6,421 nucleotides of DNA from Eubacteriaceae bacterium (lineage in GTDB: Bacteria > Bacillota > Clostridia > Peptostreptococcales > Anaerovoracaceae): positions 1 through 6,421 of the forward strand of contig CABIXY010000013.1 of assembly GCA_902362805.1 (NCBI GenBank), written 5' to 3'. Of the stretch, positions 1 through 4,845 are shown piece by piece; position 1 is the stretch's first letter, and every line of letters begins with the position of its first letter. A program made the position numbers and the translations under genes. The notes beneath the pieces were generated by a model that saw only the letters and a program-made list of their open reading frames with translations, did not search any database and was not told the origin of the DNA.

Positions 1-12
1 ATACGATATGAA

Positions 13-55
13 AGAACCCCCGGTTTATGATGGCTGCATCATAAACCGGGGTTCT
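13..55 (-). terminator. Long hairpin, probable operon terminator
   Basis: Arms at 13-32 and 37-55 pair over 19 bp, with one extra C in the left arm and a 4-base loop (33-36). The stem has a GC-rich block (CCCCGG) and an AT-rich inner part. It lies about 40 nt past the stop of the last minus-strand gene, where a terminator for that operon is expected. Read on the minus strand, the stem is followed by only a short T run (TTT, then CATATCG), so the U-tract is weak. The stem is nearly symmetric, so it could also stop transcription arriving from the left on the plus strand. The stem is seen directly; its terminator role is inferred from position. Confidence 0.7.
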
Positions 56-93
56 GTTTAAGGGATTGTTTTTTCACAGCCCCCCTCTTTTCA

Positions 94-1200
94 TTAATAT
101 CTCACAAATTCTCCTGTATAACCGATTGCCTCTAAAATCGGTTTCCAGCATTCATATGCCTTGAAGTCCTCAAGCCACCATTTCTCGTCTACTGGAGAGA
201 TGCCCAGGAAGATATTCATGCCTTCCTTTGTGTCGGCATTGGTCAGCGGCAGATAGGTATCTGTATCCATGAAACAGATGATGTCCGGCGCCGTCAGATA
301 GACCTTGCCAGCTTCGTCTCTGACCAGCATGTTTTCATTCTTGAAGTCGATGTAGTATCTATCGCCGTTTTCAGCAAGGATGACCGTCGTACCGAAGTCG
401 AAACCGCCCTCTGCCTTCAGGTCGATTTTCTCGATTCTGCCGCGGCAGATTTCTCTGATCTCCATCACCTTTGACAGTTCTTCCACCGGGTTCAGGCTCC
501 GATCCGCCATCAGCTGTAAAAAGACTTTTCCGATTTTCTGCGCGTAAGTCACGCAGCCGACAGAAGAATGCTGCTTCATCTCATCTCTGGAAAGCCCCCA
601 GGTGGAGAAGCCGATCTGCTGGCCGTATGCCATGCACAATTGTCTTGCGATGACCTCCGCCGCCTTGTCGTCAGTGGCATAAGCGATAATCTGATCCCCC
701 GTGCCGTTGCCCAGGCCGATGGGGCTCGGCGGATATCCCCGCAAGTCCGTCAGCGTCGTATTCAGCTCCGGAACCGCCCTGCCGTTGCCGTCCGTATCCA
801 CGAACTTGATGCGTTTTGCCGGATCTTTGTCGGAGAGAATGGCCACCATCATAGGAACGAAGGTGTTGAATCCGCCCATTTCACCTGGGTACAGATAGTT
901 TACCGTCTTTCCTTCCGCTGCAAAACCCCTCTGGAAAGCCTTGAATGCATTGACCGCATCGGGGCCGAACTCCCCTTCCAGCATGGCTACGGGACTGCCA
1001 AGACCTGCCACCATAGCTGCATAGTCGCACGCCTCCAGTTCATCCACTTCCAGCAGCTCCAATTCGATGGTCTCACCCTGTTTTTCCAGCTTTGCAAGCA
1101 TATCCAGTCCGAAGGACAGAGAACCGCCGCCGCCAGCGCCCAGGAATGTCGCGCCGTACAAAATCTCCAAAATATCCTGCTTATATAACGTTCTGCTCAT
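94..1200 (-). CDS. DUF917 family protein A (S-methyl-thiohydantoin desulfurase-like)
   Basis: A 368-residue protein that is full length for the DUF917 family (Pfam S-Me-THD N- and C-terminal domains). The N-terminal part has the glycine-rich stretch GAGGGGS (residues 21-27), GLGSP (66-70), the GEMGGFNT block (106-113) and the family hallmark DTDGNGRAVPELNT (135-148). The C-terminal part has EGGFDFGTT (264-272), DFKNEN (285-290), APDII (304-308) and a terminal YECW...GY segment (349-361). It has no signal peptide or membrane segment, so it is cytoplasmic. ATG at 1200 is preceded by GAGGTG (1206-1211) with 5 nt spacing. It is the last gene of the operon, 14 nt after the stop of its paralogue. 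Members of this family are often neighbours of hydantoinase/oxoprolinase, CodB and PucR genes. A role in opening or processing a hydantoin-like heterocycle is inference; the substrate is unknown. Confidence 0.9.
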   Translation of the reverse strand: MSRTLYKQDILEILYGATFLGAGGGGSLSFGLDMLAKLEKQGETIELELLEVDELEACDYAAMVAGLGSPVAMLEGEFGPDAVNAFKAFQRGFAAEGKTVNYLYPGEMGGFNTFVPMMVAILSDKDPAKRIKFVDTDGNGRAVPELNTTLTDLRGYPPSPIGLGNGTGDQIIAYATDDKAAEVIARQLCMAYGQQIGFSTWGLSRDEMKQHSSVGCVTYAQKIGKVFLQLMADRSLNPVEELSKVMEIREICRGRIEKIDLKAEGGFDFGTTVILAENGDRYYIDFKNENMLVRDEAGKVYLTAPDIICFMDTDTYLPLTNADTKEGMNIFLGISPVDEKWWLEDFKAYECWKPILEAIGYTGEFVRY

Positions 1201-1214
1201 TTTTCCACCTCACA

Positions 1215-2342
1215 CTAAAGAGAAACTTCTTCATTGGCTCTGCAGTAGCCAGCGCTGACCATAACGCCGTCCCAGCAGGTATAACACTCCGGCAGATCGT
1301 ACCATCTGTCGTCGGCTCTTGTAATGGTCAAAGCCACCTTCTGTCCTACTTTTGTTTCACTGTTGGACAGAGCGCGCACTTCGCCGTCAAGGCCCAGATC
1401 CAGCAGAGAGATGATGCTGGGAATGGTCACGATGACCTTTCCGCTAGGCTCTTCAACAAAGAGGTTCTCGTTCTGGAACGTCACCTTGTATTCTTCTCCT
1501 GTGGCCTCGTCTTTGATGGTCGTCACGCCAGTGTCAAAACCGCCGGCGGAGTCGATTTCGATGTCGGTAATGATGCCCGCAGGAATCACCATCTTGAAAG
1601 GCACGCCTGCATCGGCAAAGCATTTCTCAAGGGCTGCAGCCACCGTATCCGCTGTAGAACTTGCCAAAGCCCTGCCCACTTCGATGGTCTTGGTCATCTG
1701 GCCTACTGCAGAAGCCTTGAGGTGGTCTTCTTTGTTCATCATCCAAGCCGCAAAACCGATTCCCTGATCGTAAGCCTGGCACATATATCTGGCGATGTTC
1801 TCGCAGGCCTTGCTGTCCATAGGGTCCTTCGCTCTCCCTACGATAGTGTCGCCTTTTTCGCTGGCGAGAACCACCGGGCTGGTCGGAATGCCGTGGACAG
1901 GCAGCAGACCTGTGTTCAATTCCGGAACCGCTCTGCCGTTGCCATCCGTATTGAGAATCGGCAGGTCGTTCTTCCATGCCGCATAGAGTGGAAGCAGTGT
2001 GTTGCCGCCCCCCTGTTCGCCGGAATAGACGTATTTCAATGTTCTGCCGCTAAAGCTGGCTTCCTCCGCCATGCCCCTTACCGCGTTGACAGATTCGTCC
2101 TGGAAGGTTCTTCCTTTTGTTGCTACCGGCGAACCGAGCGCGGCCACCATGGTAGAAACCACCGCCGGATCGTCCTCCATGTCTTCTACGTCATACATTT
2201 TCAGCGTCAGATTCGGGTCTTCTGCCAGCATTGCCGCCAGCAGCGCCTCTCCCTCCTCCATAGAGCCGCCTCCGCCTCCGCCATAGAAGCTGGAGCCATA
2301 TACGATATATCTCAAATCCTCTTTATGTAAATCACGAATCAT
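1215..2342 (-). CDS. DUF917 family protein B (S-methyl-thiohydantoin desulfurase-like)
   Basis: Second DUF917 protein, 375 residues from the preferred start. Numbered from the upstream ATG at 2348 (two residues longer), it has YGGGGGGS (22-29), ALGSP (70-74), GEQGGGNT (110-117), NTDGNGRAVPELNT (133-146), AGGFDTGVTT (268-277), FQNEN (291-295) and YTCW...GY (356-368). The same blocks occur in the same order in protein A, so the two are paralogues, clearly diverged between the blocks. Start choice: AAGGAG at 2350-2355 lies 1 nt from the ATG at 2348 but 7 nt from the ATG at 2342, so 2342 is the likelier start and the protein begins MIRDLHKED. It is soluble and cytoplasmic. It could form a hetero-oligomer with protein A or act on a sequential substrate; nothing in the sequence decides this. 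Confidence 0.88.
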   Translation of the reverse strand: MIRDLHKEDLRYIVYGSSFYGGGGGGSMEEGEALLAAMLAEDPNLTLKMYDVEDMEDDPAVVSTMVAALGSPVATKGRTFQDESVNAVRGMAEEASFSGRTLKYVYSGEQGGGNTLLPLYAAWKNDLPILNTDGNGRAVPELNTGLLPVHGIPTSPVVLASEKGDTIVGRAKDPMDSKACENIARYMCQAYDQGIGFAAWMMNKEDHLKASAVGQMTKTIEVGRALASSTADTVAAALEKCFADAGVPFKMVIPAGIITDIEIDSAGGFDTGVTTIKDEATGEEYKVTFQNENLFVEEPSGKVIVTIPSIISLLDLGLDGEVRALSNSETKVGQKVALTITRADDRWYDLPECYTCWDGVMVSAGYCRANEEVSL

Positions 2343-2349
2343 TTTCATT

Positions 2350-2355
2350 CTCCTT
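2350..2355 (-). promoter_or_regulatory. Ribosome binding site deciding the start of DUF917 protein B
   Basis: On the minus strand this reads AAGGAG. Two in-frame ATG codons follow, at 2348 and 2342. The spacing is 1 nt to the first and 7 nt to the second. The second is in the normal range, so it is taken as the start. Confidence 0.7.
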
Positions 2356-2367
2356 CATGGTGCATGC

Positions 2368-2390
2368 ACAGTTTCGCAAAGAGAAACTGT
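2368..2390 (-). repeat. Intercistronic hairpin (8-bp perfect inverted repeat)
   Basis: ACAGTTTC (2368-2375) and GAAACTGT (2383-2390) are perfect inverted repeats around a 7-base loop. They sit in the 59-nt gap between the M29-like gene and DUF917 protein B. No T run follows on the minus strand, so it is not a typical intrinsic terminator. It may stabilise or process the mRNA and so set the relative levels of upstream and downstream genes. A 10-bp palindrome, GTGCATGCAC (2360-2369), overlaps its left foot. Confidence 0.55.
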
Positions 2391-2401
2391 CCTATATTAA
2401 A

Positions 2402-3346
2402 TTAATAAATGTGCCTGCCGTTTTTAATGACGCATTCTTCGTCCAGCCAGACCGTCGGGCTTTTGATAATCATGTCATAATGCATGTTGCAGTCCTGCTG
2501 ACCACCCATGAACAGATTGTTGCCGCAAGCGATATGAATGGTGCCAAACACCTTCTCATCTACCAGACCGTTGCCCATGATTCTGCAGGATGGGTTGGTG
2601 CCGATGCCGAACTCGCAGACGTTCTTTGCCGTATCGTCGAACTGTGCCACGAACTTGTCAAAGTCCTCTGCATCCGCGCCTTCTGTCTTGACGATGCGTC
2701 CGTCCTTGAAAGTGATGGTCAGAGGTTCCTCCATGACCTTAAAATCTGCGATGACGCCGTCTACCACCAGTTTGCCGTCGCCTTTGGTTTCAATCGGAGC
2801 GACCATGGCTTCACCTGCCGGCAGATTGCCGAAGGCGCCTTTGCCGACCAGCTTGCCCGTGTCTGCGATACCGGCTCTACCGCCGCAGTAAAGGGTCAAA
2901 TCCGTCCCTGCCTCCGTAGTGATGTGAATTTTTTCGCACTTGTCCAGCTTTGACGCCAGAATATTGCCTATGCGCTCCACTTCGTCGTAGTCGGCATTCA
3001 GCGTCATATTGACGATTTCTTCTGTAATCGTAGGCATGGAGGCGATTCGACAGCCTCTTTCCGTTGCCTCTGCCCTGCCCTTGGTATGAGTGAAAGACCC
3101 GCTGGTGATCATCATGCAGGCATCAGCTCCCGCAAGAGCGGCCTGAGAGAGCGCCGGCATTTCACCGGAATGTCTCACAGGTCCCGAAGCCATGACTGTT
3201 TCCACCCCCAGGTCGTTTCCCGCTTTGACAAATTCTCTTGCCAAATCAAGCTGTTCCTCGTCCGTCAGGATCAAAAGCTTTTCGCCCGGTTTTGCGCCCA
3301 TGCAGGATGCAATAGACGTCTTCGCCGCTTCATAAGTACCTTTCAT
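2402..3346 (-). CDS. M29/AmpS-like metallohydrolase (annotated in the family as leucyl aminopeptidase)
   Basis: A 314-residue cytoplasmic protein of the AmpS/peptidase M29 superfamily, which also includes the iron enzyme NicX (2,5-dihydroxypyridine dioxygenase). C-terminal motifs are GNLPAGE (173-179), EFGIGTNP (245-252), GTIHIA (268-273) and MHYD (288-291). Candidate metal ligands are E179, E245, H271, H289 and D291. The E-to-E gap of 66 and the H-x-D ending match the ligand pattern I recall for thermophilic M29 aminopeptidases. The protein is about 100 residues shorter than those peptidases (about 410), so it belongs to a short subgroup and peptidase activity is doubtful. The start at 3346 is set by AGGAGG at 3354-3359 (7 nt spacing); its ATG overlaps the permease stop by one base (TAATG), suggesting translational coupling. 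A longer reading from 3421 would run back into the permease gene and is not favoured. Company with a nucleobase-type permease and DUF917 proteins suggests an N-heterocycle substrate (inference). Confidence 0.85.
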   Translation of the reverse strand: MKGTYEAAKTSIASCMGAKPGEKLLILTDEEQLDLAREFVKAGNDLGVETVMASGPVRHSGEMPALSQAALAGADACMMITSGSFTHTKGRAEATERGCRIASMPTITEEIVNMTLNADYDEVERIGNILASKLDKCEKIHITTEAGTDLTLYCGGRAGIADTGKLVGKGAFGNLPAGEAMVAPIETKGDGKLVVDGVIADFKVMEEPLTITFKDGRIVKTEGADAEDFDKFVAQFDDTAKNVCEFGIGTNPSCRIMGNGLVDEKVFGTIHIACGNNLFMGGQQDCNMHYDMIIKSPTVWLDEECVIKNGRHIY

Positions 3347-4662
3347 TAACAAGCCTCCTTCAGTTCTGTCCCCTTGTCCTTTGCAAAAGGATTCAGTTTC
3401 GGATTTTTTATCACGCTGCACAGTACCGCATAGACGACGATAGTTGCAACGATTCCGACGATTTCAGGGATAAAGAATGTATCAAAATAAGTCACTGCTG
3501 ATCCGACCAGCCATGCTATGATTCCCAGCCAGTTGACGCCTGGGAACGGTTTCCAAGTATCCGCTCTGCCTTTGCCCATGACCCAATAGTCTGCAATGAG
3601 TACGGCGCAGATCGGCGTGATGAAATAGCTCAGCAGTGAGAGGAAGTCTACGAAGTAGTAGACGATGCCGCCAAGGGACAGGGCGATGCCGATGAGTCCG
3701 CAGATAGCGGTCACGATGGCTCTTCTGTCATCCCGCAGCTTAAACATGTTGACTACTGCGATGCCGGCGGAATAAGCGTTTCCGACATTGGTTGTCCAGG
3801 TTGCCAGAATCAGGACGATCATGCCGATGGCAGGCAGTCCCACGTTGGCAAACATGATCGTGATATCGGAGTTGCCGGAGCAGATCGCCAAAATGGCGCC
3901 GCAGGCCAGCGCGCCCACCCCTGCCGGGATGACGCCAAAGAGACAGGAAAGCGCTGCGCTTTTGCCGTTTTTGCTGTATCTGTTGTAATCTCCACAAGTT
4001 GCTGCACCGGAGATGAATCCGCCTACGGAAATGGTGATGCCCATGACCATACCTCCTTCGCCGCCGGGATTATAAGCAGCCAGAACTTCTGCGCCGCCGT
4101 TTCCAAGGGCGATAGAAACGCCGTAGATTAAGAAGATGAATAACAGCGGTACGCTGACGATGTTGAGAATCTTGGTCAGTCCGATTCCATAGAATGCGGT
4201 GATCAGCATCAATCCGCCCCAGAAAATACACGCGATCCACTCTGGAAATGCAATGCCAAAGCTGGATTGCATCAAGGAGCAGAAAGAGGTGGCACATACG
4301 ATAGTCTGATAAGCATACCAGCCTACCATGGATACTGCGATAATCAGGGAAATGGTCACCTGTGATCCTCTTTCCCCCAATGCTCTTGATACAGCAACTG
4401 CTGTCGGTCTGCCAGTCTGTGCTGACTGGGCAGCGATGAGCATCATCAGCGCGACGACGATACCGTAACCGATAAACATGGCTGCGATTGATTCTTTAAA
4501 ATTAAGTCCAGATGATACCATGGCGCCAACCATCAGCGCCGGAACGCAGATGACGTTTCCTGCCCAGATAAATGCAATGGACGGCCAGCTCTTCTTCTCA
4601 CTGTCTGGCACTTTTTCTAAGGTAATGCTCTCTACCTCAAAGTTCTTTTTTCCTTCGGCCAT
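3346..4662 (-). CDS. CodB-type NCS1 permease (cytosine/purine/hydantoin transporter family)
   Basis: A 438-residue integral membrane protein with about 12 hydrophobic segments (roughly residues 28-50, 57-80, 102-128, 140-162, 165-187, 205-223, 236-262, 275-296, 316-336, 337-358, 376-392 and 397-418). The length matches NCS1 symporters (E. coli CodB is about 420). Recognisable family blocks are the N-terminal WPSIAFIWAGNVICVPAL (26-43), ATCGDYNRY (221-229), TWTTNVGNAYSAG (288-300) and ITPICAVLIADYW (348-360), matching CodB in order. NCS1 proteins import cytosine, purines, allantoin or hydantoins with Na+ or H+; the substrate here cannot be assigned from sequence. ATG at 4662 has AGGAGG at 4670-4675, 7 nt away. 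It is the first gene of the operon, which fits an uptake system feeding the enzymes that follow. Its stop overlaps the next gene's start by one base. Confidence 0.92.
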   Translation of the reverse strand: MAEGKKNFEVESITLEKVPDSEKKSWPSIAFIWAGNVICVPALMVGAMVSSGLNFKESIAAMFIGYGIVVALMMLIAAQSAQTGRPTAVAVSRALGERGSQVTISLIIAVSMVGWYAYQTIVCATSFCSLMQSSFGIAFPEWIACIFWGGLMLITAFYGIGLTKILNIVSVPLLFIFLIYGVSIALGNGGAEVLAAYNPGGEGGMVMGITISVGGFISGAATCGDYNRYSKNGKSAALSCLFGVIPAGVGALACGAILAICSGNSDITIMFANVGLPAIGMIVLILATWTTNVGNAYSAGIAVVNMFKLRDDRRAIVTAICGLIGIALSLGGIVYYFVDFLSLLSYFITPICAVLIADYWVMGKGRADTWKPFPGVNWLGIIAWLVGSAVTYFDTFFIPEIVGIVATIVVYAVLCSVIKNPKLNPFAKDKGTELKEAC

Positions 4663-4703
4663 AAAATAGCCTCCTTTCGTATAAGGGTTCTGAATTTATT
4701 AAA

Positions 4704-4732
4704 AGTATATCAAGTTTCAACGCCCTTGTCAT
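4704..4732 (-). promoter_or_regulatory. Sigma-A-type promoter of the permease-DUF917 operon
   Basis: On the minus strand the -35 box reads ATGACA (4727-4732, 5 of 6 matches to TTGACA), then a 17-bp spacer, then the -10 box TATACT (4704-4709, 5 of 6 matches). Transcription would begin near 4697 and leave a leader of about 35 nt before the permease ATG. That leader holds the AGGAGG site but is too short for a riboswitch. Confidence 0.7.
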
Positions 4733-4755
4733 TAGCGTCGTTGCTGATGATTCTG

Positions 4756-4779
4756 ATAATTAATTGTGCATGTGCATAA
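4756..4779. promoter_or_regulatory. Candidate operator between the divergent promoters
   Basis: Two overlapping near-palindromes lie here. ATAATTAATTGT (4756-4767) has 5 of 6 paired positions. TTGTGCA-TG-TGCATAA (4764-4779) has 6 of 7 and also contains a tandem TGTGCA. The block lies upstream of both predicted transcription starts (about 50 bp from the regulator's and about 75 bp from the operon's), a usual place for an activator site. PucR binding here is inference from position; I do not recognise a known PucR consensus. Confidence 0.4.
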
Positions 4780-4786
4780 ATCGTCA

Positions 4787-4815
4787 TTGTAATTCGACCT
4801 TTTTTACGCTATAAT
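4787..4815 (+). promoter_or_regulatory. Sigma-A-type promoter of the PucR-family gene
   Basis: The -35 box TTGTAA (4787-4792, 4 of 6 matches) and the perfect -10 box TATAAT (4810-4815) are separated by 17 bp. The start point would be near 4822, giving a leader of about 24 nt. The -35 regions of the two divergent promoters are 54 bp apart, with the candidate operator between them. Confidence 0.72.
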
Positions 4816-4819
4816 CTAG

Positions 4820-4833
4820 ATAATAATTGTTAT
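4820..4833. promoter_or_regulatory. Near-palindrome over the predicted start point of the PucR-family gene
   Basis: ATAATAATTGTTAT pairs at 6 of 7 positions. Its left part, GATAATAATTGT (4819-4830), repeats GATAATTAATTGT (4755-4767) with one base deleted. A site spanning the transcription start and just upstream of the GAGGTG ribosome binding site would suit autorepression. The region is AT-rich, so chance similarity is possible. Confidence 0.3.
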
Positions 4834-4845
4834 GAGGTGACAAAA

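Noticed and set aside
568..1188. Plus-strand open frame (206 codons) opposite DUF917 protein A
   Set aside because: It mirrors the minus-strand gene and lacks any recognisable motif or start signal.
1092..2330. Long plus-strand open frame (412 codons) opposite DUF917 protein B
   Set aside because: It is antisense to a clearly conserved protein, has no good ribosome binding site, and its translation is rich in Arg, His and Cys with no recognisable domain. It is a shadow of the real gene.
2357..2953. Plus-strand open frame (198 codons) opposite the M29-like gene
   Set aside because: It overlaps conserved metal-binding coding sequence on the other strand and resembles no family I know.
2402..3346. 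Assignment as NicX-type 2,5-dihydroxypyridine dioxygenase
   Set aside because: The superfamily link is real, but no other nicotinate-pathway gene is present, and an oxygenase would be unlikely if the host is an anaerobe. Motifs alone do not separate the two activities.
3346..4662. Firm naming of the permease as a cytosine transporter (codB)
   Set aside because: The family is clear, but no cytosine deaminase gene is nearby and NCS1 substrates cannot be read from these motifs.
4663..4845. Riboswitch (purine type) in the divergent region
   Set aside because: The predicted leaders are only about 35 and 24 nt, and I see no three-helix aptamer pattern.
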